From: Prochlorococcus sp. AG-347-K10
Lineage (GTDB): Bacteria; Cyanobacteriota; Cyanobacteriia; PCC-6307; Cyanobiaceae
Direction of reading: 5' to 3'
DNA length: 64,000 bases
Assembly (NCBI GenBank): GCA_003278955.1
Contig: QCCB01000004.1
Span: 20,751 to 84,750, forward strand
Both the position numbers and the translations under genes were made by a program. The notes under the pieces are model-generated. The model worked only from the letters and a program-made list of their open reading frames with translations. It searched no databases and had not been told where the DNA came from. Of the stretch, positions 1 to 11,797 are shown one piece after another; positions within the stretch are counted from its first letter, which is position 1, and each line of letters opens with the position of its first letter.

Positions 1-807
1 ATTCAATGGGCAAAGCAACTTGAGCAAGCTGGAATTCATGTTGTATATGGAATCATCGGATTTAAAACACATACAAAAATTGCCCTAATAGTAAGAAAAG
101 AGAAAGGACGATTAAGGAATTATTTCCATATTGGAACAGGAAATTATAACTCTAATACTTCAAAGTTTTATACAGATTTAGGATTACTTTCAACGGATCC
201 TGATATTGCATCTGATTTACTTGAGTTATTTAACTACTTATCTGGTTTTTCTAAACAAAAAAGTTATCAAAAGTTATTAGTTTCTCCCTCATCGATGAGG
301 GAGAAATTTATATTACTGATAAAGAGAGAAATTAAAAATGCAGAGGAAGGCAAAAAAGCCGAAATAATCGCAAAAATGAATTCTTTAGTAGACCCAGAAA
401 TAATTAAACTTCTTTATTTAGCTTCAGACTCAGGTGTAAAAATTAGCCTTATCATAAGAGGTATTTGTTGCTTATATCCTCAAAGAAAAAATTTAAGTGA
501 AAATATTAAAGTTATAAGCATTATTGGCCATTTTCTTGAACACTCAAGAATTTTTTGGTTTTGTAATAACGGGGATAATGAGGTTTTTATAGGGAGTGCA
601 GATTGGATGAGAAGAAATCTTGATAGAAGAATAGAAGCTGTTACTCCTATAGAGGATTATGAATTGAAATCTAAAATATACACGCTTTTGCAAACTTACA
701 TTAAAGATAATTACTTTTCTTGGATAATGAAAGATGATGGTTCATATTCGAAATATGAATTAGATTCATCGCATAATCGTTCGCAAATTGACCTCATAGA
801 AAAATAA
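1..807 (+). CDS. ppk: polyphosphate kinase, C-terminal part (5' end truncated by window)
   Basis: Frame 1 is open from base 1 (IQWAKQLEQAGIHVVYGIIGFKTHTKIALIVRKE...YFHIGTGNYN) into the 295..807 ORF; the HTK and GTGNYN motifs are typical of PPK1 C-terminal domains. Confidence 0.9.
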   Translation: MQWAKQLEQAGIHVVYGIIGFKTHTKIALIVRKEKGRLRNYFHIGTGNYNSNTSKFYTDLGLLSTDPDIASDLLELFNYLSGFSKQKSYQKLLVSPSSMREKFILLIKREIKNAEEGKKAEIIAKMNSLVDPEIIKLLYLASDSGVKISLIIRGICCLYPQRKNLSENIKVISIIGHFLEHSRIFWFCNNGDNEVFIGSADWMRRNLDRRIEAVTPIEDYELKSKIYTLLQTYIKDNYFSWIMKDDGSYSKYELDSSHNRSQIDLIEK

Positions 808-1013
808 AATTAATATTGATTTTTACAACATTTAAAAAAAATACTTAATATTTTAAATTTTTTTTATTTTTTATAAAATCATCTCATACCAATGGATTTC
901 AAGAAATAAGCTTTTAAAATAAAATTTTTGTCTTTAAAATTTCAACGTAAAAGTAGTTTTTATTTCAATTTCAGTGCTAGCTTTTTAAAAAATCCATTAT
1001 TTAGGAGGCCAGG

Positions 1014-2036
1014 GTGATGGGGATCCCTCTGGAATCTGCGAAAAGCTCTTCAGATAATAATTTTGATGAGCCAAGATTACCAAACACTGCGGGCAAGTCT
1101 CGCAAATCGAAATCCAGTCTTACGGCAAAACAAAGCCAAAAAAAATCAGGAAGACTCGCTTCAGATTCTATTGGCTATTACTTAAGTAGCATAGGAAGAG
1201 TACCTCTTTTGACTCCAGCAGAGGAAATAGAGTTAGCTCATCATGTTCAGAACATGAAAAAGTTGTTACAAATTCCTGAAAATGATAGAACACAACGAAA
1301 TCTTTATCAAATTAAGATTGGCAAAAGAGCAAGAGATAGAATGATGGCAGCTAATCTAAGGCTCGTTGTATCGGTTGCAAAAAAATACCAAAACCAAGGG
1401 CTTGAATTATTAGATCTTGTCCAGGAAGGAGCTATTGGCCTTGAAAGAGCTGTAGATAAATTTGATCCTGCTATGGGATATAAATTCTCAACTTATGCTT
1501 ACTGGTGGATTAGGCAAGGAATGACGAGGGCGATTGATAACAGTGCTAGAACCATCCGTTTGCCTATTCACATAAGTGAAAAACTGTCCAAAATGAGAAG
1601 AGTCTCTAGAGAATTATCACATAAATTTGGCAGGCAACCTACAAGATTGGAAATGGCAACTGAGATGGGAATTGATCAAAAAGATTTAGAAGATTTAATT
1701 TCTCAAAGTGCTCCTTGCGCCTCCCTAGATGCACATGCAAGAGGGGAAGAAGACAGAAGTACTCTTGGTGAACTCATACCTGATCCAAACTGTGAAGAAC
1801 CCATGGAGGGTATGGATAGAACTATTCAAAAAGAGCATTTAGGAACTTGGCTTTCTCAATTAAATGAAAGAGAGCAAAAAATCATGAAGCTCAGATTCGG
1901 GCTAGATGGTGAAGAACCATTAACACTAGCAGAAATAGGAAGACAAATTAATGTTTCACGAGAAAGAGTGAGGCAACTAGAAGCTAAAGCAATATTAAAG
2001 CTTCGAGTAATGACAACTCATCAAAAAGCAGCTTAA
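1014..2036 (+). CDS. RNA polymerase sigma factor, RpoD-like group 2
   Basis: 340 aa with sigma-70 regions 2-4 (DLVQEGAIGLERAVDKFDPAMGYKFSTYAYWWIRQGMTRAI; SRERVRQLEAKAILKLR); RBS-like AGGAGG upstream. Confidence 0.93.
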   Translation: MMGIPLESAKSSSDNNFDEPRLPNTAGKSRKSKSSLTAKQSQKKSGRLASDSIGYYLSSIGRVPLLTPAEEIELAHHVQNMKKLLQIPENDRTQRNLYQIKIGKRARDRMMAANLRLVVSVAKKYQNQGLELLDLVQEGAIGLERAVDKFDPAMGYKFSTYAYWWIRQGMTRAIDNSARTIRLPIHISEKLSKMRRVSRELSHKFGRQPTRLEMATEMGIDQKDLEDLISQSAPCASLDAHARGEEDRSTLGELIPDPNCEEPMEGMDRTIQKEHLGTWLSQLNEREQKIMKLRFGLDGEEPLTLAEIGRQINVSRERVRQLEAKAILKLRVMTTHQKAA

Positions 2037-2041
2037 CCAAA

Positions 2042-2683
2042 TTGATAAAATTTACTGTAGTTTTATTATATTTATTTTCAATTTTTTTAATATCAATAGT
2101 TTTTAAAAAATATAATGAAGATAGCAGAGAAATCGTCAGAAAAATAATACATATTGGAATAGGACCTTTAATACCAATTGCTCAATTTTTAAAAATTAAT
2201 CAAAACTCTGCTCTAATTTTTACAGGAATTGTTTCATTAATGGTTTTCATCAATTACAACTATAAATTATTGCCAACAATTGAGGATGTTGAGAGAAAAA
2301 GTTATGGGACATTATTTTATTGTCTAAGTTTATTTATTTTGATTTATCTTTTCTGGGATAAAGATCCATATGCACTAATTAGTGGATTTTTCATAATGAC
2401 TTTTGGTGATGGATTAGCTGGATTAATAGGAAAAAGCTTTAACTCAAAGAGTTGGATTTTTTTTAAACAAAAAAAATCTTTATATGGAACCATGACAATG
2501 TTTTTAACAACTTTGATAGTAGTTTGCTCAATAGGATACTCTCAACAAAATAGTCTAAATTTAAATTATTTGACAATAGCTTTTATTGCGACTTTGCTCG
2601 AACAATTTAGTGTTCTAGGAATAGATAATCTTATTGTTCCAATATCTTCAGCATTATTTTTTAATTTTTTTATAACTAGCTAA
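2042..2683 (+). CDS. polytopic membrane protein of the phosphatidate cytidylyltransferase / dolichol-phytol kinase family
   Basis: 213 aa, multiple hydrophobic helices, RKIIHIGIG and FGDGLAGLIGK motifs; TTG start. Confidence 0.75.
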   Translation: MIKFTVVLLYLFSIFLISIVFKKYNEDSREIVRKIIHIGIGPLIPIAQFLKINQNSALIFTGIVSLMVFINYNYKLLPTIEDVERKSYGTLFYCLSLFILIYLFWDKDPYALISGFFIMTFGDGLAGLIGKSFNSKSWIFFKQKKSLYGTMTMFLTTLIVVCSIGYSQQNSLNLNYLTIAFIATLLEQFSVLGIDNLIVPISSALFFNFFITS

Positions 2684-3743
2684 GTGAATCGTATAAAATA
2701 GCGATTAATTCTTTTGTTGTTTCTATATCTATACATGCATCTGTAATGCTTCTGCCAAACTGGAGAGCTTCTTTTTTTAAAAGTTTTTGATTTCCTGCCT
2801 TCAAATGACTTTCAAGCATAACTCCTAAAATATTTTTTTCACCATTACGAATTTGAGAAGCTACATTTTTTAGCACTTCCGACTGTTTTCGGAAATCTTT
2901 ATTGGAATTGCCATGACTACAATCAATCATCACTTTATGGGGAAGATTACACTGCCTTAATTCTGCTGAAATTTTTTGTACATGATCACTTTCGAAATTT
3001 GGGCCTTTTGAACCGCCCCTTAAAACTATATGTCCATCTGGATTTCCTGTAGTATTAACTATAGAAGCCATTCCATGTTCATTTACACCTAAGAAGTGAT
3101 GGGATTTTGAAGCTGACTGCATTGCATTAATTGCAGTAGTAAAAGAACCATCCGTTCCATTTTTAAAGCCTATAGGCATTGATAGTCCTGATGCCATTTC
3201 TCTATGAGTTTGACTTTCTGTAGTACGCGCACCTATGGCTGTCCAACTTATTAAATCGGCAATGTATTGAGGAACAATTGGATCTAACAATTCTGTAGCA
3301 GAAGGTATGCCACGAGTTGCTAAATATGAAAGCAAACTTCTTGCTCTTCTTAAACCAGTATTAATATCATAAGAATCATCTAGATGAGGATCATTTATCA
3401 ATCCTTTCCAACCAATAGTTGTTCTTGGTTTTTCAAAATATACTCTCATAATTATTTCTAATTTATCTCTATACAGTTCTCGGAATTTTTGAATATATTT
3501 TGAATATTCCTTTGCCGCCTCAAGATCATGAATTGAACATGGACCCACAATGACTAAAAGCTTCTGATCATTATGATGCAAAATATTTTGTATAGATCTT
3601 CTTGTTTTAGATACTGTATTAGCAGAGTCGTGATCTAAAGGTATATCATTATGTAATCTGCTTGGAGGTATTAATGGCCGTGTTTCAAGAACATGTAAAT
3701 CTGATGTCTTTTCTAAAGCTGAATTATTTGATGATGTCGTCAT
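2676..3743 (-). CDS. aroG: 3-deoxy-7-phosphoheptulonate (DAHP) synthase
   Basis: 355 aa with LVIVGPCSIHD, MRVYFEKPRTTIGWKG, GARTTESQTHREMASG. Confidence 0.93.
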   Translation of the reverse strand: MTTSSNNSALEKTSDLHVLETRPLIPPSRLHNDIPLDHDSANTVSKTRRSIQNILHHNDQKLLVIVGPCSIHDLEAAKEYSKYIQKFRELYRDKLEIIMRVYFEKPRTTIGWKGLINDPHLDDSYDINTGLRRARSLLSYLATRGIPSATELLDPIVPQYIADLISWTAIGARTTESQTHREMASGLSMPIGFKNGTDGSFTTAINAMQSASKSHHFLGVNEHGMASIVNTTGNPDGHIVLRGGSKGPNFESDHVQKISAELRQCNLPHKVMIDCSHGNSNKDFRKQSEVLKNVASQIRNGEKNILGVMLESHLKAGNQKLLKKEALQFGRSITDACIDIETTKELIAILYDSLS

Positions 3744-3840
3744 TGATTAATTAAGAAGTTTGAATATTTAAAAAAGCATTTATGAATACTCTCCTTTTCA
3801 ATATTAAAAATAACAATAGATTAGGCATTAAACCTTACTA

Positions 3841-6414
3841 ATGAAGAATTTGGAAACATTGCTAAAAGATTATGCAGATCATGTAGCTGAAAGAGCTGCC
3901 AAAGGTATACCTCCTTTACCTTTAAATGCTGAACAAACAAATTGTATTACAAAATTATTAGAACAAGATAGTACTTACGATTCATCTTATTTACTTGATT
4001 TACTAATAAATAGAGTACCCCCAGGAGTAGATGAGGCTGCTTACGTAAAAGCAAGCTGGCTTACGGCTATTGTTAATTCCGAAAAATATTGCAAATCAAT
4101 AAATCCCGAAAAAGCAATTGAAATACTAGGAACAATGATAGGCGGATACAATGTAAATTCTTTGGTTGAAATACTTAAAGGAAAAAATAGTTTACTCGCA
4201 AAAAAAGCTGCAGAAGTTTTAAAAAATATTATTCTTGTTTACGACTCGGCTAATGAAATTTATGAATTATCTCAAAATAATATTTATGCAAGAGAAGTTG
4301 TAAATAGTTGGGCAAATGCAGAATGGTTCATAAATAAAAAAGTTCTGGAGAAAGAGATTACTTGTTTAGTATTTAAAGTTGACGGTGAGACAAACACAGA
4401 CGACTTATCTCCAGCTGTACATGCAACAACACGCCCGGATATTCCAATGCATGCATTAGCTATGTTGGAATTTAAAAAACCTGATGGACTAAAGATTCTT
4501 GATAATTTAAAAAAACAAAATTTACCAATAGCTTATGTTGGAGATGTTGTTGGAACAGGGAGTTCTAGAAAATCTGCTATTAATTCACTCATTTGGCATA
4601 TAGGAGAAGATATCGCTTTTGTTCCCAACAAAAAAACAGGTGGAATAATAATTGGAAGCAAAATAGCTCCAATTTTCTTCAATACTGCACAAGATTCAGG
4701 AGCTTTACCTATAGAAGCTGACGTATCTCAAATGAAAACAGGAGATGTTATTAAAATATATCCCCATAAAGGCATTATTAAAAAAATTGAAAAAGATTCA
4801 AATACTGAAGAATTAATAAGCAAATTCGAGTTGTATCCATCAACTCTTACTGATGAAATTCAAGCTGGCGGAAGAATTAATCTTATGATTGGAAGATCTC
4901 TTACGGACAAAATTAGAAACAAATTAGATTATCAACCAAGTGAAATATTTACTAGACCACAAAATCCAACCGAAAGTAGTGCCGGATTTACTCAAGCTCA
5001 AAAAATAGTAGGCAAAGCATGCGGTTTAGATGGAGTTAGGCCAGGAATGACCTGTGAGCCAATCATGACAACAGTTGGTAGTCAAGATACTACTGGGCCA
5101 ATGACTAGAGATGAATTAAAAGAACTAGCTTGTTTAGGATTTACTGCAGATTTAGTGATGCAAAGTTTTTGTCATACAGCTGCATATCCTAAACCAGTAG
5201 ATCTACTTACCCATAAAGAATTACCTGATTTTATATCTCAAAGAGGTGGAGTAGCTCTTAAGCCTGGAGACGGCATCATTCATAGCTGGCTTAACAGAAT
5301 GCTTCTCCCTGATACTGTTGGCACAGGTGGAGATAGTCATACAAGATTTCCTCTTGGCATTTCATTTCCTGGAGGCTCAGGCATTGTTGCATTTGCCGCT
5401 GCAATAGGATCAATGCCATTAAATATGCCGGAATCTGTGCTGGTTAAATTTAAAGGAGAATTATTACCAGGGATTACTCTTAGAGATTTAGTTAATGCAA
5501 TCCCTCTCTTCGCAATTAAAAAAGAACTTTTAACTGTTGAGAAAGAAAATAAGAAAAATATATTCAACGGGAAAATTATGGAAATTGAGGGATTACCAAA
5601 CCTAAAACTTGAACAAGCTTTTGAACTTACTGATGCTACTGCAGAACGCTCATGCGCTGGTAGCACAATACTTTTGTCCCAAGAAACTGTTCAAGAATAT
5701 TTAAAAAGCAATATTTGCCTGCTAGAAAAAATGATCGAGGGCAATTATGAAGATTCAAAATCGATTTCAAGAAGAATAAATGATATGAAAAATTGGTTAA
5801 AAAAACCATCATTAATTCAACCAGATGCAAACGCTCAGTATGAAGAAATCATTGAAATTGATTTAGCAAAAGTAAAACAACCTATAGTTGCTTGCCCTAA
5901 TGATCCAGATAATGTAAAAGAAATCACTGATGTTGCAAATACAAATATTGATGAGGTTTTTATAGGTTCTTGCATGACAAATATTGGTCATTACAGGGCA
6001 GCTGCAAAAGTTCTTGAAGGAGTACAAAATTTAAAAGCTAAATTATGGATTTGTCCACCAACAAAGATGGATGAAGAAACTCTAAAAGCTGAAGGCTACT
6101 ATAAAATATTCGAAGATTGTGGTGCAAGATTAGAATTGCCAGGCTGTTCTTTATGCATGGGAAACCAAGCTAGAGTAGATGAAGGTTCTGTAGTGTTTTC
6201 TACTAGTACAAGAAATTTTGACAATAGACTTGGCAAAAATGCGCAAGTATTTTTAGGTAGTGCAGAATTAGCAGCAGTTTGCGCACTGCTTGGAAAAATC
6301 CCTGAAATAGAAGAATATCAGGATATTACTAAAAATAAAATTAATCCATATTCAGATGAACTTTACCGCTATCTTCAATTTGATGAAATACACAATTTCA
6401 GCTTGACAAAGTAA
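3841..6414 (+). CDS. acnB: bifunctional aconitate hydratase 2 / 2-methylisocitrate dehydratase
   Basis: 857 aa AcnB architecture; GTGGDSHTRFP, FIGSCMTNIGHYRAAAKVLEG, LPGCSLCMGNQARV. Confidence 0.96.
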   Translation: MKNLETLLKDYADHVAERAAKGIPPLPLNAEQTNCITKLLEQDSTYDSSYLLDLLINRVPPGVDEAAYVKASWLTAIVNSEKYCKSINPEKAIEILGTMIGGYNVNSLVEILKGKNSLLAKKAAEVLKNIILVYDSANEIYELSQNNIYAREVVNSWANAEWFINKKVLEKEITCLVFKVDGETNTDDLSPAVHATTRPDIPMHALAMLEFKKPDGLKILDNLKKQNLPIAYVGDVVGTGSSRKSAINSLIWHIGEDIAFVPNKKTGGIIIGSKIAPIFFNTAQDSGALPIEADVSQMKTGDVIKIYPHKGIIKKIEKDSNTEELISKFELYPSTLTDEIQAGGRINLMIGRSLTDKIRNKLDYQPSEIFTRPQNPTESSAGFTQAQKIVGKACGLDGVRPGMTCEPIMTTVGSQDTTGPMTRDELKELACLGFTADLVMQSFCHTAAYPKPVDLLTHKELPDFISQRGGVALKPGDGIIHSWLNRMLLPDTVGTGGDSHTRFPLGISFPGGSGIVAFAAAIGSMPLNMPESVLVKFKGELLPGITLRDLVNAIPLFAIKKELLTVEKENKKNIFNGKIMEIEGLPNLKLEQAFELTDATAERSCAGSTILLSQETVQEYLKSNICLLEKMIEGNYEDSKSISRRINDMKNWLKKPSLIQPDANAQYEEIIEIDLAKVKQPIVACPNDPDNVKEITDVANTNIDEVFIGSCMTNIGHYRAAAKVLEGVQNLKAKLWICPPTKMDEETLKAEGYYKIFEDCGARLELPGCSLCMGNQARVDEGSVVFSTSTRNFDNRLGKNAQVFLGSAELAAVCALLGKIPEIEEYQDITKNKINPYSDELYRYLQFDEIHNFSLTK

Positions 6415-6423
6415 TCATGGACA

Positions 6424-7782
6424 ATGCCAAACTTTATAAAAGATAATATTCAAAAAACAAGTAATAATTCTTCTCGTAGCATCAAAAAATTATTAAAACA
6501 AAGATCTTTAGTCGTTGCATTATCGCTCTTATTAACAGGTCTAGGGGCTTCAATTACAAGCATATCTTTTAAAACTGGAATCTATTTTATTAATAATTGG
6601 AGATTAGCATTATTAGACCAATTCCCATCTATTGCGGTCTTACCTATTTTTGGAGCTCTAGGAGGAGCTATTGCGGGATATTTGATCAAAAATATAGCAC
6701 CTGCTGCAAAAGGTTCAGGTGTAAGTCAAATCATGGGTTTCTTAAGACATAAAAAAGTTCCAATGAATTTAAAAGTAGGATTAGTAAAGCTCATATCGGG
6801 AATTATTGCAATTGGTAGTGGATTCCCTTTGGGTCCAGAAGGTCCATCAGTTCAAATGGGAGGATCCGTAGCTTGGCAAATGGCCAAGTGGCTCAAAGCT
6901 CCTACAGCTTTCAGAAGAGTAATAGTAGCCGCAGGTGGTGGTGCTGGAATAGCTGCAGTATTTAGCGCTCCATTAGGAGGGTTTATCTATGCAATAGAGG
7001 AGTTATTAAACTCTGCTAGACCAGTAATTTTATTATTAGTAGTAATTACAACTTTTATTGCAGATTCATCTGCTGATATTATTCAAGCCTTGGGTTTAGA
7101 TCCTAAAGCAGGAGGCTTTGATTTTAACCTCGGATTTTTGATTCAAAAAGAATATGACCCATCAGTTTTTTTCTTACCTGTAGATTTGATTTACTTAGTT
7201 TTACTAGGAATAATTATTGGAATATTTGCAGAATTGTACAGCAGATATGTTTTGTTAATGCAAAATCTTGGGAAAAAGTGGTATAAAAATAAATTTGTTT
7301 TAAAAATGAGTATCTGTGGGCTCATTTTAGGAAGTATCTACTCTTTTTTACCCAGTACATTTCATAATTTAGATGAATTACAGAAAATAATAGCTGAACA
7401 AAATACAAGTATTGGAATTGCTTTATTAGCAGTTTTAGTACTATTTATCACGACAGGTTTAGCAGCAGCATCCGGAGCTCCTGGAGGATTATTCTATCCA
7501 ATGCTTACTTTAGGAGGGTCAATCGGACTAATAATGGGGAGCTGGGTAGAAATTGCTACAGGACATGCACCAAGTACATATATTTTTGCGGGAATGGGAG
7601 CTTTCGTAGCAGGATGTTCGCGAACGCCAATAACAGCAATGTTTTTAGCTTTTGCTTTAACAAAAAATTTATTAATAATGAAACCTGTGTTAATCAGCTG
7701 CATTGCCAGTTTCTTGATAGCAAGAGCTTTTAATGAAGAATCAATTTATGAAAGACAAATACAAATAGAATTAGAAGACTAA
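6424..7782 (+). CDS. ClC-family chloride channel/antiporter
   Basis: 452 aa polytopic; GSGVSQI, GFPLGPEGPSVQMGG and GAPGGLFYPMLTLGG selectivity-filter motifs. Confidence 0.94.
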   Translation: MPNFIKDNIQKTSNNSSRSIKKLLKQRSLVVALSLLLTGLGASITSISFKTGIYFINNWRLALLDQFPSIAVLPIFGALGGAIAGYLIKNIAPAAKGSGVSQIMGFLRHKKVPMNLKVGLVKLISGIIAIGSGFPLGPEGPSVQMGGSVAWQMAKWLKAPTAFRRVIVAAGGGAGIAAVFSAPLGGFIYAIEELLNSARPVILLLVVITTFIADSSADIIQALGLDPKAGGFDFNLGFLIQKEYDPSVFFLPVDLIYLVLLGIIIGIFAELYSRYVLLMQNLGKKWYKNKFVLKMSICGLILGSIYSFLPSTFHNLDELQKIIAEQNTSIGIALLAVLVLFITTGLAAASGAPGGLFYPMLTLGGSIGLIMGSWVEIATGHAPSTYIFAGMGAFVAGCSRTPITAMFLAFALTKNLLIMKPVLISCIASFLIARAFNEESIYERQIQIELED

Positions 7783-7792
7783 GAAACTATTT

Positions 7793-8647
7793 TCAATCAA
7801 AAACAGCAGTTTTGCTGTTATAGACAAATACTTGATGATTTAGATGTAATCTAACTGCTCTTGCTAAAGCTATTCTTTCAATATCTCTCCCTTTTCTAAT
7901 CAAATCATCAACTTCATCCCTATGACTTACATTAACTGTACATTGCTCTATTATAGGTCCTTCATCAAGATCTTCAGTAACATAGTGAGCAGTAGCACCG
8001 ATTAATTTAACACCTCTCTTCCATGCTCTATGGTATGGTTGCCCGCCCTTAAATGCAGGTAAGAAAGAATGATGAATATTTATAATTGAAGAAAACTTTT
8101 TTAAAAAAGAGTCACTCAAAATTTGCATATATTTGGCTAATACAACAAGATCAATGTCATATTCTTTTAGTAAATTTAAAAATTGATCTTCAACAATAGT
8201 TTTATCAGTTTTAAAGGTATCAACATGAACAAATTTTGCATTAAAGTCATTTGCAATATTTTCAAGATGAGAATGATTTGAAATTATTAAAGGAACTTTC
8301 ATTTTGAGTTCTCCATTTCTTACTCTCCAAAGTAAATCAATCAAACAATGATTTTGTTTACTCACAAAAATAGCAACATTTGGAATTTCATCAGAATAAT
8401 TTACGTTAAATTGTCCATTTATTTCATCAGCAATTTTTTCAAATTCTTTATAAATTTCATCCCTATTAAAAGATTCATTGTTACTATCCCATTCAATTCG
8501 ACTAAGAAACAAACCTGCATCTTGATCTGTATGATGATCAGAATGTTTTATGTTGCCACCGTAATTTGAAATCCAACTTGTAAGTAAACTTACAAGGCCA
8601 GGACGATCGGGACAAACAATTTTGAATATAATTGAAGGATGTTCCAA
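7793..8647 (-). CDS. purU: formyltetrahydrofolate deformylase
   Basis: 284 aa; N-terminal ACT-like (CPDRPGLVSLLT) plus formyltransferase domain (INIHHSFLPAFKGGQPYHRAWKRGVKLIGATAHYVTEDLDEGPIIEQ). Confidence 0.95.
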   Translation of the reverse strand: MEHPSIIFKIVCPDRPGLVSLLTSWISNYGGNIKHSDHHTDQDAGLFLSRIEWDSNNESFNRDEIYKEFEKIADEINGQFNVNYSDEIPNVAIFVSKQNHCLIDLLWRVRNGELKMKVPLIISNHSHLENIANDFNAKFVHVDTFKTDKTIVEDQFLNLLKEYDIDLVVLAKYMQILSDSFLKKFSSIINIHHSFLPAFKGGQPYHRAWKRGVKLIGATAHYVTEDLDEGPIIEQCTVNVSHRDEVDDLIRKGRDIERIALARAVRLHLNHQVFVYNSKTAVFD

Positions 8648-8695
8648 AAAATCTTTAACTATTAAGTCAAATAAGCAAGTATATCTAATATATCA

Positions 8696-9778
8696 ATGAA
8701 AAGCTTAAAAGAAAATTTTCAAAAAGCAAACATAGTTATTATTGGATCAGGGATTATTGGAAAATTTAATGCCTTAGAATTATCAGAATTAGGTTTCCAG
8801 GTAACGATAATAGATCCAACTCAACTCCAAAATAGTAGCAATGCAGCTTTAGGCTTACTAATGGGTAATATGTATCAAAAAAGAAGAGGTAGAAGCTGGG
8901 ATCTCAGGAAACAAAGCATTGAATTATGGCCACAATGGATTACATTCCTACAAAAATTTAATTATGAATTAAATATCGAAAAACCATTAATAAAACTAAC
9001 TACTGATGAAGAAAAGTTTAAAAAATTAGAGAAATTTGTTTATGAAAATAATGATCCAACGTTACTAATTTTAGAAAAAGACTCAATATTAATCAAGAAT
9101 ATAAATAAAGCCTTCCAAACGAAAAATATAAGAGGAATGATCTCCTTCAAAGATGGAAGAATAAATGCTTTATTGTTACTTCAAACACTAGATAAATATC
9201 TAAAACATAAAAAAGTAAATTATTTAAAAGGAGAAATAATAAAAATAAGAAAATCAAACAATCAATGGATTTCTACGACAAGGAATAATGAAAATATCAA
9301 ATCTGACATGGTTATTTTGTGTAATTCACTAAAAGCAATTGATTTAATAGATAGCCGATCTCACAACATCAAATTAAAGCCTGTTTTAGGTCAAGCTATG
9401 GAAATTGAGATTAATGATGCAGAAGTTGATTTGTTATCGCTGCCAAAACAATTCAATATAAATGATAAAAATATAATTCCAAAATCAAAAAATAAGCTAA
9501 TTATTGGGTCAACTGACGAATATAGTACTAAGCCAGAAAAAAATACATTCGAAAAACTCACAAATTTTCTCGATAAAAAACCAAATTGGCTGGAGAAAGG
9601 AAAAATTTCTAAAAAGTGGTACGGAATTAGGTCAAGACCAGAGGGTGAGCCTTCACCAATAATGAAAAATCTTGAAAATGGACTAATTATATGTACAGGT
9701 TTTTATAAAAATGGGATTTTACTGGCTCCCGCTTGTTCTAAATGGGTTGCTAATGAAATCAAAAATTACCTTTACTAA
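8696..9778 (+). CDS. FAD-dependent oxidoreductase (DadA/ThiO-like)
   Basis: 360 aa; N-terminal [28 protein letters not shown] Rossmann motif; C-terminal [14 protein letters not shown]. Confidence 0.85.
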   Translation: MKSLKENFQKANIVIIGSGIIGKFNALELSELGFQVTIIDPTQLQNSSNAALGLLMGNMYQKRRGRSWDLRKQSIELWPQWITFLQKFNYELNIEKPLIKLTTDEEKFKKLEKFVYENNDPTLLILEKDSILIKNINKAFQTKNIRGMISFKDGRINALLLLQTLDKYLKHKKVNYLKGEIIKIRKSNNQWISTTRNNENIKSDMVILCNSLKAIDLIDSRSHNIKLKPVLGQAMEIEINDAEVDLLSLPKQFNINDKNIIPKSKNKLIIGSTDEYSTKPEKNTFEKLTNFLDKKPNWLEKGKISKKWYGIRSRPEGEPSPIMKNLENGLIICTGFYKNGILLAPACSKWVANEIKNYLY

Positions 9779-11682
9779 TCTTTTGTTTCAGTAAAGTCTG
9801 CATCAATTACATCATCTCCACCTTTTTCATTTGAATCACTCTGATCAGGACCGCCTGCTGCGCCAGGTGAGGGTGGCTGATTGCCTGGTTGCTGATAAAC
9901 AGATGAACCAACTGCATAAAGTTCTTGCTGGAGTTCTTCAAGAAGTTTTTTCATTGATTCATAATCTTCTTTTGAAGTTGCTTCTTTTAAAGCATTACTT
10001 TTTTCTTCAACTTTAGACTTTGCTGCAGCATCAATTTTGTCTCCTAACTCACCAAGTTGCTTTTCTGTCTGGTAGACAAGAGTTTCTGCTTGATTTTTTA
10101 AATCAATTTTTTCTCTTTTTTCTTTATCTGCAGATGCATTTGATTCAGCATCTTTTACCATTTTTTCTACTTCATTATCAGATAGAGTGGAAGCCCCAGT
10201 GATAGAAATACTTTGCTCTTTACCACTTCCTTTATCTTTAGCAGTAACACTAAGAATTCCATTTGCATCGATATCAAATGTAACTTCAATTTGCGGAACC
10301 CCTCTTGGTGCTGAAGGTATTCCATCTAATCTAAAGGTTCCTAAGCTTTTGTTATCAGAAGCCATTTCTCTTTCACCCTGTAAAACATGTATTTCAACAT
10401 TTGTTTGACCGTCTACAGCAGTTGAATATGTTTCAGATTTCTTTGTAGGTACTGTAGTATTTCGATTTATCATTTTTGTCATTACTCCGCCTAAAGTCTC
10501 TACACCTAGAGAAAGTGGAGTAACGTCAAGCAACAATATATCTTTAACCTCTCCTGCTAAAACTCCTCCCTGAATTGCAGCTCCAACAGCTACTACCTCA
10601 TCAGGATTAACGGTTTGATTTGGATCTTTACCAATTATTTTTTTAACTAAATCTAGAACAGCAGGTATTCTAGATGAGCCTCCGACCATAACAACTTCAT
10701 CAATTTCACTAGTAGAAATTTTTGCATCGCTTATAGCTCTCTCAACTGGGGTCTTACACCTATCAATTAATGAAGCTGCTAGTTCCTCAAACTTTGCTCT
10801 AGTAAGGTTCAAATCTAAATGTTTTGGTCCTTCAGGCGTGGCTGTAATAAAAGGTAAATTTATCTCACTTTGCGTAGCATTTGAGAGCTCTATTTTTGCT
10901 TTTTCTGCAGCTTCAGTCAATCTTTGCAAAGCTTGCTTATCTTGTCTAAGATCAATTCCCTCATTTGATTTAAAGGTATTAGCTAAGTGATCTACAATAC
11001 ATCTATCAAAATCATCACCACCTAAATGTGTATCCCCAGACGTAGATAGAACTTCAGTTACTCCATCACCTGCTTCAATAACTGAGACATCAAATGTTCC
11101 TCCCCCTAAATCAAAAACAAGAATTTTTTCATTTTCTTTATCCAAACCATATGCTAAGGCCGCAGCGGTAGGCTCATTTACGATTCTGAGAACTTCTAAA
11201 CCTGCAATCTTTCCGGCATCTTTAGTAGCCTGTCTTTGTGAATCATTAAAATAAGCTGGAACTGTAATTACAGCTTGTGTAACTTTTTCTCCAAGGTATT
11301 TACCCGCATCATCTGATAACTTTCTTAAAACTTGAGAACTTACCTCTTCAGGAGAAAACTGCTTATCCAAAATAGGGCATTTTAATTTGACACTAGAACC
11401 AGATTTTTCAACAGAATAACTAACTTCTTTAGATTCTTCATTAACTTCATCGACTCTTCTTCCAACAAATCGTTTTGCTGAATAAAAAGTATTTTCAGGG
11501 TTCATTACAGCCTGTCTTTTAGCTATTTGTCCAACAAGCTGATCTTGATTTTTTGTATATGCAACAACTGATGGAGTAGTTCTGAAACCCTCAGCATTTG
11601 CTATTACAGTAGGTTTACCACCTTCCATTACAGCAACACAACTATTAGTTGTTCCTAAATCGATTCCTACAACCTTACCCAT
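9775..11682 (-). CDS. dnaK: chaperone protein DnaK (Hsp70)
   Basis: [22 protein letters not shown] start; [31 protein letters not shown] track starts at 11745, but the conserved N-terminus begins at the ATG at 11682. Confidence 0.97.
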   Translation of the reverse strand: MGKVVGIDLGTTNSCVAVMEGGKPTVIANAEGFRTTPSVVAYTKNQDQLVGQIAKRQAVMNPENTFYSAKRFVGRRVDEVNEESKEVSYSVEKSGSSVKLKCPILDKQFSPEEVSSQVLRKLSDDAGKYLGEKVTQAVITVPAYFNDSQRQATKDAGKIAGLEVLRIVNEPTAAALAYGLDKENEKILVFDLGGGTFDVSVIEAGDGVTEVLSTSGDTHLGGDDFDRCIVDHLANTFKSNEGIDLRQDKQALQRLTEAAEKAKIELSNATQSEINLPFITATPEGPKHLDLNLTRAKFEELAASLIDRCKTPVERAISDAKISTSEIDEVVMVGGSSRIPAVLDLVKKIIGKDPNQTVNPDEVVAVGAAIQGGVLAGEVKDILLLDVTPLSLGVETLGGVMTKMINRNTTVPTKKSETYSTAVDGQTNVEIHVLQGEREMASDNKSLGTFRLDGIPSAPRGVPQIEVTFDIDANGILSVTAKDKGSGKEQSISITGASTLSDNEVEKMVKDAESNASADKEKREKIDLKNQAETLVYQTEKQLGELGDKIDAAAKSKVEEKSNALKEATSKEDYESMKKLLEELQQELYAVGSSVYQQPGNQPPSPGAAGGPDQSDSNEKGGDDVIDADFTETKD

Positions 11683-11797
11683 GGGTAAACCCTTTATATT
11701 TGTTATTCTCCATAATCGGTCATTGACGTCATTATTGTTACTCAAAGATGGGGTGTGGTTCCCGAACAGATCATTATTTTAAAGAAAAATTCTAAAC

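Noticed and set aside
1241-1257. TCATGTTC-A-GAACATGA palindrome in the sigma factor gene
   Set aside because: Short (8-bp arms) and explained by conserved coding; little reason to infer function.
5337-5830. Antisense ORFs inside acnB
   Set aside because: Both overlap a strongly conserved CDS on the other strand and have no recognisable domain; typical spurious ORFs.
9831-10408. Three plus-strand ORFs inside dnaK
   Set aside because: Antisense to the DnaK coding sequence; leucine/phenylalanine-rich translations typical of antisense reading.
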